DNA of 61,910 nucleotides, taken from the NCBI GenBank assembly GCA_024280155.1, contig JAJRQQ010000035.1, positions 1-61,910 of the forward strand, in the 5' to 3' direction. Numbering within the stretch: the stretch's first letter is position 1; every line of letters starts with the position of its first letter. The DNA comes from Bacteroidota bacterium (GTDB lineage: Bacteria; Bacteroidota; Bacteroidia; Flavobacteriales_D; Crocinitomicaceae). The translations under genes were made by a program, and so were the position numbers. Below are positions 26,827 to 35,950 of the stretch, piece after piece. Below the pieces are notes generated by a model that searched no databases, had not been told where the DNA came from, and saw only the letters and a program-made list of their open reading frames with translations.

Positions 26827-28842
26827 ATGCGATTCAAACTTGGTAGAGATTATTCGCTAAAAAGCAGAAAAGTAATTGATTCGCTTTTTGAAGAAGGAAA
26901 ACGTATTTCTTCCTTCCCTTTTGTGGCCTTTATTCGTGAAGAAAATCTTTTGGACCAAGAACATACTTTTAACATTGTTTTTTCTGCACCAAAACGAACT
27001 TTCCGAAAAGCTGTCCAAAGAAATCGAATTAAACGTATTATGAGGGAAACAGTTCGACTGAATAAACACTCTTTTGAAGAGGAGTTAAAACTTCGCGGTC
27101 GTTTTCTAAACATCTTCCTTATATATAGTACCCAAGAAGAAATGAAACATGAGATTCTTCAAAAAAAATTAATAAATTATTTACTAAAATTTTATCCTCG
27201 CTTCATGAATAATCTTTTTCGCTTTATTGTCTTTCATATCATTCTTCTTTTCTCTGGGATATCGTTTGCACAGTCCAATGGTTTTGAAGTTATCCGGTCT
27301 TTAGAATTAATGGACCAAATATACGAGCATCTTGAAAAATACTACGTAGATGACATTCAAGCAGGTCAGATGTCTAAAACGGCCATAGATGCAATGCTAA
27401 AAGAATTAGATCCATATACAGTATATTACCATGAAGCAAACATAGAAGATTATCGTTTAATGACAACTGGTCAATATGGTGGGATTGGTTCTAGAATATG
27501 GAAAATAGACGGCTATGTTTATATTTCTGAGCCATACGAAGATAAACCTGCAGATAAAAGCGGTTTAAAAGCAGGAGATAAAATAATTACAATTGATGGG
27601 GAATCAATGTACAACCTAAATTCTGATGAAGTTTCTAAAGCTTTAAAGGGGCCAAAAGGAACTAGAATAGAGGTTGAAATTGAACGAATTAATGGTGACA
27701 AGAAGAAAATCACTGTTGAAAGAGATGAAATAAAACTTCCGGATGTTCCTTATTCTGGAATGATTGATGAAAAGACCGGTTACATTAAACTGAATAGCTT
27801 TACTCGCACAGCATCTAGCTCAGTTCAAGATGCTTTTATTAAATTAAAAGAACAAGGCATGGAAAGTTTGGTGTTGGATTTACGTGGAAATGGTGGTGGA
27901 TTACTCATCGAAGCCGTTCGAATTGTAAACTTCTTTGTACCCAAAGGTCAGACTGTTGTGACAACGAGAGGTCGAGTTCCAGAAGAAAACAGAACTTATA
28001 CAACTAAATCTGACCCACTTGATTTGGATATTCCACTTGTGGTATTGGTCAACGAAGGTTCAGCTTCTGCAAGTGAAATTGTCTCGGGTTCGTTACAAGA
28101 TTTAGATCGAGCAGTAATTGTTGGGACGAGATCTTATGGAAAAGGATTGGTACAAAGAACCTATGATTTAGACTACGGGGCAAAAATGAAATTAACCATT
28201 GCAAAATACTACACACCGTCAGGGAGATGTGTTCAAAGGTTGGAATACTATGACAAATTGAGTAAAGATGCTCCTGAAGAGATTCCAGATTCTTTAATTA
28301 CGATTTTTAAAACTATAAACGGAAGAGAAGTTATTGACGGGAGAGGTATAGAGCCTGACGAGAAAATAAATCAAAAAGAACTCAGTGGATTGACCATTGC
28401 ATTGTTTAAAAATAACTTGATTTTTAATTATGCAACAAAATTCTATTATGCTCATGATACTATTTCTCCCCCTGAAGAATTCTCTATTACTAACGAAGAA
28501 TATCAGATGTTTAAATCTTTTATTTTATCCAAAGAATTCTCCTATTCTACAATTTCAGAAGAAGTGCTGCTTGAGATGAAAAAAACGGCGGTTAAAGAAG
28601 GGTATTTTGAAGATATTGAAACAGAATATGAAGCCATGCTCACTAAAGTTACTCCTTCTAAAGAACGTGATTTAGAAAAATTCAAAGGCCAAATCACTTC
28701 ATTTTTAGAGAATGAAATCATTTCAAGGTACTATTTCCAAAACGGAAGAGCAATTCAATCATTTAAAAATGACCCATTTATCGATTCTTCCATTGAAATC
28801 CTCCAAAATACAGCCAGATATAACACTATTTTAGGAAAATAA
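26827..28842 (+). CDS. rnpA: RNase P protein component joined in frame to an S41 C-terminal processing protease
   Basis: One 671-residue frame. Residues 1 to about 120 are RnpA, the protein part of RNase P (RNRIKRIMRE is the RNR motif, near residue 60). From M127 (ATG at 27205) a complete secreted S41 protease begins with its own signal peptide (MNNLFRFIVFHIILLFSGIS), a PDZ domain (GGIGSRIWK ... LKAGDKII) and the catalytic Ser in EGSASASEI with Lys in RSYGKGLVQ. Such a fusion would put a signal peptide inside RnpA, which makes little sense. Most likely these are two genes: the A8 tract at 27161-27168, with one A fewer, ends rnpA at a TAA 5 bp later. The protease (27205-28842) would then use the internal ATG. 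Confidence 0.85.
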   Translation: MRFKLGRDYSLKSRKVIDSLFEEGKRISSFPFVAFIREENLLDQEHTFNIVFSAPKRTFRKAVQRNRIKRIMRETVRLNKHSFEEELKLRGRFLNIFLIYSTQEEMKHEILQKKLINYLLKFYPRFMNNLFRFIVFHIILLFSGISFAQSNGFEVIRSLELMDQIYEHLEKYYVDDIQAGQMSKTAIDAMLKELDPYTVYYHEANIEDYRLMTTGQYGGIGSRIWKIDGYVYISEPYEDKPADKSGLKAGDKIITIDGESMYNLNSDEVSKALKGPKGTRIEVEIERINGDKKKITVERDEIKLPDVPYSGMIDEKTGYIKLNSFTRTASSSVQDAFIKLKEQGMESLVLDLRGNGGGLLIEAVRIVNFFVPKGQTVVTTRGRVPEENRTYTTKSDPLDLDIPLVVLVNEGSASASEIVSGSLQDLDRAVIVGTRSYGKGLVQRTYDLDYGAKMKLTIAKYYTPSGRCVQRLEYYDKLSKDAPEEIPDSLITIFKTINGREVIDGRGIEPDEKINQKELSGLTIALFKNNLIFNYATKFYYAHDTISPPEEFSITNEEYQMFKSFILSKEFSYSTISEEVLLEMKKTAVKEGYFEDIETEYEAMLTKVTPSKERDLEKFKGQITSFLENEIISRYYFQNGRAIQSFKNDPFIDSSIEILQNTARYNTILGK

Positions 28843-28893
28843 TCGTTTATATATTCTAACAATTGGTTTGAAAACAATAAACTGCAACTAATT

Positions 28894-30432
28894 ATGCTCA
28901 ACCGTTTTTTCGGAAGTAATGCACACACATACCTTCATCTTTTTGGATTGAGTGGAATTGCAATTGGGATTCCTCTAAACAAGGTTGTCATGTCTATTGG
29001 AATGATGTTCGTTGTCTTAAACCTCATTCTTGAAGGGAATTTCAAAAACTATTATCAAAATTTAAAAACGAACAAAGCATACCTTTTTATCCTTGGTTTT
29101 TTCTTACTTCACGTTTTTTCCATTCTTTGGAGTTCTAATTTTGAATATTACATTGATGATCTTCGAGTAAAACTCCCCCTACTCGTTTTACCTACAGTTA
29201 TAGTTGCTAAGCCAATTCTAAAGGATCTACACATTAAAATTATTCTTTGGTGTTTTACTATTTCAACCCTTCTAATTTCTCTGATTAACTTCTTAAGCTA
29301 TCAACAAGTTTTTGCGGAACGTGTATATCAAGATGTCCGAGGGATGTCTTTATTTTCTTCTCATATCCGTCTCTCCATCATTATTTCGATGGTTATTATC
29401 ATATTGATTACATTTCTTAGAAAAAAAAATATTCGTTTGAATACTCTTCTTACAATTTTTATTGCTTGGCTCATGTTTTATACAATCTACAGTCAAGTAC
29501 TCTCAGGAATAATTACCTTGTTTGCAGGTCTATCAATTTACACCATTATTCGACTTTGGAATACGAGAAAATGGATGCTAATTCCATTCTTTTCGATTTC
29601 ACTTTTCTCAATTATTTATCTCCTGGTTTGGATGTTTTCTCCTGTAGAGATATCCAAAAAAGATTACTTAGATATTGATTTAAAAACCATCAACGGCAAT
29701 GAATATGTGCATGTGTTTAAATATATCTCACCTGTAAACAACCAACCCACACATTTATACATTTGCAATCCAGAAATTCATCAGAACTGGAGTCACTATT
29801 CAGAAATTCCGATTGATAGTCTTGACAAAAAAGGTCAACCGATTAAAGAAACACTAATCCGTTACTTGTTCTCGAAGAATTTAAGAAAAGATTCTGTTGG
29901 TTTGACGCAATTGAGTCAAACTGATGTCCGACGAATTGAACAAGGTGAAACCAATGTACACGAAAAAGGATTTATTTCGAGATTGTATGGTGTAAAATAT
30001 CAAATCATTAACTCTTCAGACCCAAATGGACATTCACTCTTACAACGAATGGAATTTTGGAAAAATGGATGGCAAATCTTCTCAAAGAATATAATCATAG
30101 GCGTTGGGTCTGGAGATGTTCAAGATGAATTCAATAAACAATACACACTAAATAATTCTAAGCTTAGAGTTGAAAATAGAAAAAGAGCACACAATTATTT
30201 CTTAACCATTCTATTAACATTCGGGGTCATTGGATTTATCTACTTTGTTTGGATGATTGCTTATTTTATCCGTTTTAATTTCCAAAACACAACTATGATT
30301 GGTCTCCTATTTATGGTTATCTTTCTTGCATCATTTCTGGTTGAAGACACTATTGAAACACAAACTGGAGTGACATTTTTTGGTTTATTCTACGGTTTGT
30401 ATAGTTTAAAACGAGAACGTAAAAAGGCCTAA
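28894..30432 (+). CDS. O-antigen ligase/polymerase family membrane protein
   Basis: 512 residues with about eleven transmembrane helices and a large soluble loop of about 140 residues (roughly 250-390). The Wzy_C signature region follows: SLLQRMEFWKNGWQIFSKN, GVGSGDVQDEFN and HNYFLTILLTFGVIG. Members polymerise or ligate glycans at the periplasmic face (O-antigen ligase WaaL or polymerase Wzy); which one, or a protein O-glycosylation ligase, cannot be told. It stands 52 bp after the protease gene and no glycan-synthesis genes are in the window. Confidence 0.75.
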   Translation: MLNRFFGSNAHTYLHLFGLSGIAIGIPLNKVVMSIGMMFVVLNLILEGNFKNYYQNLKTNKAYLFILGFFLLHVFSILWSSNFEYYIDDLRVKLPLLVLPTVIVAKPILKDLHIKIILWCFTISTLLISLINFLSYQQVFAERVYQDVRGMSLFSSHIRLSIIISMVIIILITFLRKKNIRLNTLLTIFIAWLMFYTIYSQVLSGIITLFAGLSIYTIIRLWNTRKWMLIPFFSISLFSIIYLLVWMFSPVEISKKDYLDIDLKTINGNEYVHVFKYISPVNNQPTHLYICNPEIHQNWSHYSEIPIDSLDKKGQPIKETLIRYLFSKNLRKDSVGLTQLSQTDVRRIEQGETNVHEKGFISRLYGVKYQIINSSDPNGHSLLQRMEFWKNGWQIFSKNIIIGVGSGDVQDEFNKQYTLNNSKLRVENRKRAHNYFLTILLTFGVIGFIYFVWMIAYFIRFNFQNTTMIGLLFMVIFLASFLVEDTIETQTGVTFFGLFYGLYSLKRERKKA

Positions 30433-30489
30433 ATAAATCAACCAATTATTCTTAATTGAAGAATAACTCGCTGAATTATATATTCTCCT

Positions 30490-30497
30490 TATCTTTG
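30490..30497 (+). promoter_or_regulatory. mgtE: -7 box (TATCTTTG) of mgtE
   Basis: A perfect TAnnTTTG match; start predicted near 30504, 9 nt before the ATG at 30513. It rules out the upstream ATG at 30456 as the translation start. Confidence 0.6.
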
Positions 30498-30512
30498 CAC
30501 AAAAATCTAATC

Positions 30513-31865
30513 ATGCGGTTTGAATTAACAAAAGAATATCTTGACTTATTAAGCGAAGCAATTGCTCGTCAAGATAATTCGTGGATTCAGAAAAATGTAT
30601 GTGAACTTCACGATGCAGACATTGCAAGTGTTCTTGATGAGTTAGATGTTGAACAGGCTTCTTTTCTGTACAATAAACTCAACGAAGAAGTTCAGGGTGA
30701 TATTTTAATGGACCTTGATGAAGATCTTCGTGATGCTTTAATTCAATCTTTTTCTACCAAAGAAATTGCAGAACAAGTAGAGCAGTTAGATTCTGATGAC
30801 GCAGCCGATTTAATGAGTGAGTTGCCTAAAAAGCAGGTCGAAGAGGTGATTTCTCAAATAGAAGATGATGAAACTGCTGAAGACATTGTAGATTTATTAA
30901 ACTATGATGCAGACACTGCTGGTGGTTTGATGCAAAAAGAATTCATCCAAGCTCAAATTGATTGGCCAACCAACCGTTGTGTTGTTGAATTAAGAAAGCA
31001 AGCCGAGAATGTTGAGAAAATCTTTACGATTTATGTTGTTGATGAGAATGAGAAACTTTTAGGATTTCTTTCTCTAAAAAGTTTATTATTTGCCAAACCT
31101 TCTACTAAAATTGCTGATTTATATCAAAACAAGAATGTTATTTCTGTAAAAACAGATGACGATAAAGAGGAAGTGGCAAGAATAATGGAAAAATATGATC
31201 TTGTTTCTGTCCCTGTTGTTGACTTAAATAACAAATTAGTTGGTCGGATTACGATTGATGATGTTGTAGATGTCATAAAAGATGAAGCAGAAAAAGATTT
31301 TCAAATGGCTTCGGGTATCTCTGAGAACATTGAATCGGATGATTCTGTTTGGAAGATTTTTAGAGCTAGAATGCCATGGCTTTTGATTGGATTAATGGGC
31401 GGGGTTTTTGGCGCTCAAGTTATTTCAGGCTTCGAGGGGGGAATTGCTGAAGTACCTGCTCTAGCGTTCTTTATCCCTTTAATTACAGCAATGGGAGGAA
31501 ATGTTGGTGTACAGTCATCTGCAATTGTTGTGCAATCACTCGCACGTGGAACAGATCAATTTGGGTCTATCTTTAAGAAAATCACGAAAGAAGCTCTCGT
31601 CGCATTAATTAACGGACTTGTACTTTCTATTATTATATATGGAATTGCCTATGTTTTTGATAGTTCAACTTTAGGAATCGTTGTGAGTTTATCATTATTT
31701 ACGGTTATTATTTTTGCAGGAATATTCGGAACACTTATCCCTTTATTACTTGATAAATATAAAATTGACCCCGCTCTAGCAACAGGTCCATTTATCACAA
31801 CATTGAATGATGTACTCGGTATTCTCATATACTTAACAATCGGTGTATTAATGTATGGACTTTAA
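30513..31865 (+). CDS. mgtE: Magnesium transporter MgtE
   Basis: 450 residues from the ATG at 30513 (MRFELTKEYLDLLSEAI). It has the MgtE N-terminal superhelix (repeats such as DADIASVLDELDVEQASFLY), two CBS domains (about 125-255, e.g. VPVVDLNNKLVGRITIDDVVDVI) and five transmembrane helices with the pore motif FFIPLITAMGGNVGVQSSAI. It is a Mg2+ channel gated by cytosolic Mg2+ through the acidic N-domain. The next gene follows 5 bp later. Confidence 0.96.
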   Translation: MRFELTKEYLDLLSEAIARQDNSWIQKNVCELHDADIASVLDELDVEQASFLYNKLNEEVQGDILMDLDEDLRDALIQSFSTKEIAEQVEQLDSDDAADLMSELPKKQVEEVISQIEDDETAEDIVDLLNYDADTAGGLMQKEFIQAQIDWPTNRCVVELRKQAENVEKIFTIYVVDENEKLLGFLSLKSLLFAKPSTKIADLYQNKNVISVKTDDDKEEVARIMEKYDLVSVPVVDLNNKLVGRITIDDVVDVIKDEAEKDFQMASGISENIESDDSVWKIFRARMPWLLIGLMGGVFGAQVISGFEGGIAEVPALAFFIPLITAMGGNVGVQSSAIVVQSLARGTDQFGSIFKKITKEALVALINGLVLSIIIYGIAYVFDSSTLGIVVSLSLFTVIIFAGIFGTLIPLLLDKYKIDPALATGPFITTLNDVLGILIYLTIGVLMYGL

Positions 31866-31870
31866 AAACT

Positions 31871-32806
31871 ATGAAAGTTCTCTTTATCGATACAGTTCAC
31901 TCTATTCTCAATGAACGTTTAACCGAAGCAGGATATAACTGTATAGATGGAACAAAACTTTCAAAAGAGAAATGTCAGTTAGAAATAAATGATGCAATTG
32001 GAATCGTAATCCGTTCTCGTTTTAAAATGGATGAAGATTTTTTAAAACATTTTAATGACTTGAAATTCATTGCTCGTTCTGGAGCTGGAATGGAAAACAT
32101 CGATATTGAGTATTGCAAGAACAATAACATCAATTTGTACAATGCCCCTGAAGGAAATCGAAATGCGGTTGGGGAGCATGCGCTAGGAATGTTATTATCC
32201 CTTTTTAACCGTTTGCATCTGGCAGACCGAGAAGTGAGAAATGGCAAATGGGACCGAGAGGGAAATCGCGGGATTGAACTCGATGGGAAAACGGTTGGAA
32301 TTATCGGTTTTGGAAATAATGGTTCTGCTTTTGCTAAAAAATTACGTGGTTTTGATGTCAAAATTCTCGTATATGATAAATACAAAACAGATTTTGGGAA
32401 TGAGTTTATCACAGAATCAACGTTAGAAGATTTATATAAAAATTGTGATGTGGTGAGTTTTCATATTCCGCAGAATGAAGAGACGATTTTCTTTGCAGAT
32501 GATGAATTCTTCGCTTCTTTCAGAAAAAACATTTACCTCATCAACCTTTCTCGCGGTAAAATTGTACAAACTTCTGCTTTAGTTAATTCTCTAGAGAATG
32601 GGAAAGTTCTCGGTGCTTGTTTAGATGTTTTGGAATATGAGAAATCAAGTTTTGAATCGTTCTTCGAGAATAAAGAAGACATTCATCCTTATTTTAAATA
32701 CTTACTAGAATCGGAAAAAACACTTTTTTCTCCTCATGTTGGAGGGTGGACAGTGGAAAGTTACTTTAAATTGAGTGATGTTTTGGCGGATAAAATTTTG
32801 AGTTAA
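31871..32806 (+). CDS. D-isomer-specific 2-hydroxyacid dehydrogenase (phosphoglycerate dehydrogenase-like)
   Basis: 311 residues, without the C-terminal ACT domain of SerA. The NAD-binding motif is VGIIGFGNNGSAFAKKLRG near 142; catalytic Arg is in LINLSRGKIV, Glu in DVLEYEKSS and His in FSPHVGGWT. It oxidises or forms a D-2-hydroxy acid; phosphoglycerate is the usual assignment for this clade but the substrate is not certain. It is tightly linked to mgtE upstream and to a small unknown gene downstream. Confidence 0.9.
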   Translation: MKVLFIDTVHSILNERLTEAGYNCIDGTKLSKEKCQLEINDAIGIVIRSRFKMDEDFLKHFNDLKFIARSGAGMENIDIEYCKNNNINLYNAPEGNRNAVGEHALGMLLSLFNRLHLADREVRNGKWDREGNRGIELDGKTVGIIGFGNNGSAFAKKLRGFDVKILVYDKYKTDFGNEFITESTLEDLYKNCDVVSFHIPQNEETIFFADDEFFASFRKNIYLINLSRGKIVQTSALVNSLENGKVLGACLDVLEYEKSSFESFFENKEDIHPYFKYLLESEKTLFSPHVGGWTVESYFKLSDVLADKILS

Positions 32807-32815
32807 ACATTATTC

Positions 32816-33205
32816 ATGGAACAAACTCCCGAAGAACGTAAAGTTTATTTAGCTGAGTTGAACGAGATTGTTCGTTATACTGGTGAAATTCTTCATGGAG
32901 ATGAATTAACAAAAGTCCGAATTCGGCAGTATAAAAAATACTTCAACAAAACGTATAAACTACTCCTCCGATTGGCAAATATCAAAGGGGAAATCACCAA
33001 TAATTCTTTCAAGTATTGTTATGGAGGGAAATTATTAGGTCGAAATACCTTGCTAAAATTAGGTGTTGTCGAAAAGAAAGAAAGTTTAGAAAGAAAAGCC
33101 ACTTATAATCTTCTCATTTCACAGGAAGAAATAACGCTAGAATTGGTTTCACGGATTATTGTAGAGGTTTATTTGACAAGGAATGATGTGGAGCCGTTGT
33201 GGTAA
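32816..33205 (+). CDS. Hypothetical protein
   Basis: 129 residues, soluble, rich in Lys, Arg and Glu, mostly helical (MEQTPEERKVYLAELNEIVR). A central segment SFKYCYGGKLLGRNTLLKLG may form a beta turn. I do not recognise a family. It lies 9 bp after the dehydrogenase gene and meets the convergent methyltransferase gene with no gap: its TAA ends at 33205 and the other stop begins at 33206. No terminator was seen between them. Confidence 0.6.
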   Translation: MEQTPEERKVYLAELNEIVRYTGEILHGDELTKVRIRQYKKYFNKTYKLLLRLANIKGEITNNSFKYCYGGKLLGRNTLLKLGVVEKKESLERKATYNLLISQEEITLELVSRIIVEVYLTRNDVEPLW

Positions 33206-34057
33206 TTATCCTCCCACTCTTAATAAATTACCATAATACAATTCCTTCCCTGTCGTTGTTTTCATCCACAATTCTTTTACTTCAAAATGGCGATTTCTAA
33301 AATGATTATTTGCTTTTCTTTCGAGGAATTTAAGGTCAATTTTCGGAGAATAAGTGTTCAAAATCAAGAAACCATCTTTTTGGAGTAATTTAGATGCATT
33401 CTCCATGAGGTAATCTAATTTATCTTCCAACTTCCAACGTTCTTTTTTTGCTCCAATTCCATACGCAGGTGGATCCATAATGATTCCTTTGTACTTATTT
33501 CCTCTTTTCAGCTCACGTTGTGCAAATTTCAACGCATCTTCATGCACCCATTTTATTCTATCCAATTCACTCAACTCCATATTGTCTTTTGCCCAAGTGA
33601 TCCGTTGTTTGACAGAATCCACATGAAAGGTTGTTGCATCTTCTTTTCTAGCGACAACGGATGCAGCACCTGTATAGGCAAAAAGATTTAAAAATCTATT
33701 TTCAAAACCTAAATTCTCTGAAATAAAATCCCAATTGATTTTCTGTTCAGGAAAAAGTCCAACGTGTTTGAATTTGGTCAATTGAAGTTGAAAAGTGAGT
33801 TTTTTGTATTGAATTTCCCATTGTTTTGGAGAAAACTCTTTCAATTTCTTCCATGAACCCGATTGACTGCCTTTTGAGATAAATTCCCAATTTGCCATCT
33901 TATACCATTCATCGAATGTTTTTCCAGACTTAAAATAAGCTTGCACTTCAGGACGAATGGTAATTATTTTACCCCATCGCTCTAGTTTTTTTCCACCGCC
34001 TGCATCGATTAATTCATAATCTGCCCAACCTGTGGTAAACAATTTTGGTGTAGACAT
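33206..34057 (-). CDS. Class I SAM-dependent methyltransferase, RlmI/RlmK-like
   Basis: 283 residues. The C-terminal Rossmann domain has FLNLFAYTGAASVVARKE (SAM motif I), DSVKQRITWAKDN (motif II) and MDPPAYG (the catalytic-type DPP motif near 193). The N-terminal part resembles the RlmI-type pre-domain but lacks a clear PUA domain. The family methylates 23S rRNA; the target nucleotide is not known. Its ATG overlaps the stop of the gene upstream (TAATG), so the two are coupled. Confidence 0.85.
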   Translation of the reverse strand: MSTPKLFTTGWADYELIDAGGGKKLERWGKIITIRPEVQAYFKSGKTFDEWYKMANWEFISKGSQSGSWKKLKEFSPKQWEIQYKKLTFQLQLTKFKHVGLFPEQKINWDFISENLGFENRFLNLFAYTGAASVVARKEDATTFHVDSVKQRITWAKDNMELSELDRIKWVHEDALKFAQRELKRGNKYKGIIMDPPAYGIGAKKERWKLEDKLDYLMENASKLLQKDGFLILNTYSPKIDLKFLERKANNHFRNRHFEVKELWMKTTTGKELYYGNLLRVGG

Positions 34058-34638
34058 TATCTACGACGCGGTGTTTTTTGTCGACCACGTTGCATTTGTG
34101 CCATTCTCATTTGATTTTTAGAAGGTGCCACTTTCAATTGTTTCTGCATTTGAGAAATTTGATCTTTCATTGCACCATTTTCATCTAATTTTTTCGCCTC
34201 AACTAAAAGTGATAACGCTTCTTTATTTCGTCCAGTTTGAGCGCAAATACCCGCCAAATGCATTCGTGCAACAGCATTATCTTGTCCAGTTCTCAATCCC
34301 ATACCCATTGCTTTACGTAATAACTCTTCACTTTTCGCCATACCTAATTCTTGTGTTCCAAGCACGGCCTGAAGAAACAAGACATAAGCATGTTGTTTCT
34401 TTGGTAAAAACTGAGGATGAGTAATTTTTCGAACATACATTCCTGCTTTTTCTGTGTCTCCGGAACGCATCGCATTCAAAGCCATAATCATTCTTTCATC
34501 ACGAAAGAAAGTAAATCCAATAATAACGAGAACGAAAATCATCACGATTCCCCATCCCCAATATCCATTGTAAAACAAAGCTACTGTAAAAGCTAATGAA
34601 GCAAGCGCTATGATGCTTCTAATAATAAATCTTAACAT
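34057..34638 (-). CDS. Membrane-anchored TPR-like protein
   Basis: 193 residues. Two N-terminal transmembrane helices (about 5-22 and 26-45) are followed by a cytoplasmic helical repeat region (about 50-160) that looks like two or three degenerate TPR units (e.g. ARMHLAGICAQTGRNKEALSLL), and a very basic tail (QMQRGRQKTPRRR). Function unknown. It is in an operon with RidA (2 bp upstream) and the methyltransferase (overlapping stop and start). Confidence 0.7.
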   Translation of the reverse strand: MLRFIIRSIIALASLAFTVALFYNGYWGWGIVMIFVLVIIGFTFFRDERMIMALNAMRSGDTEKAGMYVRKITHPQFLPKKQHAYVLFLQAVLGTQELGMAKSEELLRKAMGMGLRTGQDNAVARMHLAGICAQTGRNKEALSLLVEAKKLDENGAMKDQISQMQKQLKVAPSKNQMRMAQMQRGRQKTPRRR

Positions 34639-34640
34639 AA

Positions 34641-35072
34641 TTATTTAATTGTTGCAATACATTTTAATTCAATCGCAATTGGCGTTGGCAAAGAATTGAT
34701 CTCTACTGTTGTTCTACACGGTAAGTTATCTTTGAAGTATTCTGCGTAAATCTTATTGTAGGTATGAAAATCGCGTTTCATATTTACCAAAAAGACTGTC
34801 ACATCGACTAATTTATCCCATGATGAACCCGATTCTTCCAAAATAATTCTCACATTATCGAACACACTTCTGCATTGCGCTTCAAAATCAAACTCTAAAA
34901 AGTTTCCATTCTTGTCTAACTTCAAACCAGGAACAGCAGAATCTGTAGCATCAGAACCCGCAACTCTCGGTCCAACCCCTGATAAAAAAAGTAAATCTCC
35001 TACTTTTCTTGCATGAGGATATAAACCTACCGGTTTTGGAGCTTTACTTGTTGATATTCTTTCGTCCGCCAT
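34641..35072 (-). CDS. RidA family reactive intermediate deaminase
   Basis: 143 residues. It has the YjgF/YER057c/UK114 fold signature: an N-terminal strand (VGLYPHARKVGDLLFLSG), the GSSWDKLVDVTVFLVNM segment, and the substrate-binding Arg in LPCRTTVEINSLP followed by IELKCIATIK. It hydrolyses enamine/imine products of PLP enzymes or, in some clades, 2-aminomuconate. A TATATTTG -7 box lies 18 bp upstream. It heads a three-gene unit. Confidence 0.9.
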   Translation of the reverse strand: MADERISTSKAPKPVGLYPHARKVGDLLFLSGVGPRVAGSDATDSAVPGLKLDKNGNFLEFDFEAQCRSVFDNVRIILEESGSSWDKLVDVTVFLVNMKRDFHTYNKIYAEYFKDNLPCRTTVEINSLPTPIAIELKCIATIK

Positions 35073-35089
35073 TTCGTTGAATTTTCGTG

Positions 35090-35097
35090 CAAATATA
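35090..35097 (-). promoter_or_regulatory. -7 box (TATATTTG) of the RidA operon
   Basis: A perfect TAnnTTTG on the minus strand; start predicted near 35083, 11 nt before the ATG at 35072. Confidence 0.6.
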
Positions 35098-35201
35098 AGG
35101 AAAAGGAAAAGAAGAATTGAGAATTGAGAACAAAAAACTAATCGGTTAGATTCAACTGGTTAATTTCATTAATTACAGCTTATTTTGCTTATATTTATAT
35201 T

Positions 35202-35867
35202 ATGAAGTTGTTCTTATCTATTTTTTCTTTCATCTTCCTACTCACTTCTTGTGTTGAAATCATTGATGATGTCTCAATAAATGAAGATGGAAGTGGAACA
35301 TTTAAGTATTCTGTCAACTTAAGTTCTAGCAAAGTAAAAATAAATTCCATTCTCGCATTGGATAGTTTGGATGGGAAAAAAGTTCCTTCTATTGAGGATA
35401 TTTCTGCTAAATTAAATCGGTTGGTGGAGGAATTAAAAACAAAAGAAGGCATCTCGAATGTGTCATTCTCAAAAGATTACTCAAATTTTATTTTTAAACT
35501 CTCTTGTGATTTTACTTCTATCGAAAAATTACAAAATGCCATAAAAGAATTAGCGATTAAGGAAAATAACGGCCGTGAAATAAAAGGGATGAATCATTCT
35601 TGGATTTCTTATGAAGGAAGGAAATTGGTTCGTTCAGTACCACAAATCACTATTGATAAGGCAAGAAAAATAAATTCTGACGAGACAAAATTATTAAAAG
35701 AAGGTAAATACACCTCTATTACTCGTTTCAAAACGGAAATAAAAAAGTTTGAAAATGAAAAAGCACGGATGTCAAAAAATAAAAAAGCAGTCATGGTACA
35801 AACAAATCCGTATGCGTTAATTCAAAACCCTCAATTACTCGACAATACGATTTATTTGATAGAATAA
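35202..35867 (+). CDS. Predicted lipoprotein of unknown function
   Basis: 221 residues with a lipobox signal (MKLFLSIFSFIFLLTSC, Cys17). The mature part begins VEIIDDVSINEDGSGTFKY, a beta-hairpin pattern seen in lipoproteins with early IND(E)DGSG strands, followed by an alpha/beta region with charged helices. No family name can be given with confidence. It lies upstream of two envelope proteins of the same strand that may form a set with it. Confidence 0.7.
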   Translation: MKLFLSIFSFIFLLTSCVEIIDDVSINEDGSGTFKYSVNLSSSKVKINSILALDSLDGKKVPSIEDISAKLNRLVEELKTKEGISNVSFSKDYSNFIFKLSCDFTSIEKLQNAIKELAIKENNGREIKGMNHSWISYEGRKLVRSVPQITIDKARKINSDETKLLKEGKYTSITRFKTEIKKFENEKARMSKNKKAVMVQTNPYALIQNPQLLDNTIYLIE

Positions 35868-35901
35868 GTGACATATTTAACTATATCACATCACTTTTTT
35901 G

Positions 35902-35909
35902 TACCTTTG
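35902..35909 (+). promoter_or_regulatory. -7 box (TACCTTTG) of the DUF4836-like gene
   Basis: A perfect TAnnTTTG match 41 bp before the ATG at 35951. Confidence 0.55.
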
Positions 35910-35950
35910 ACACAAGTGTTTATACTGAATTTAAAGTAATTATCCCTCCT

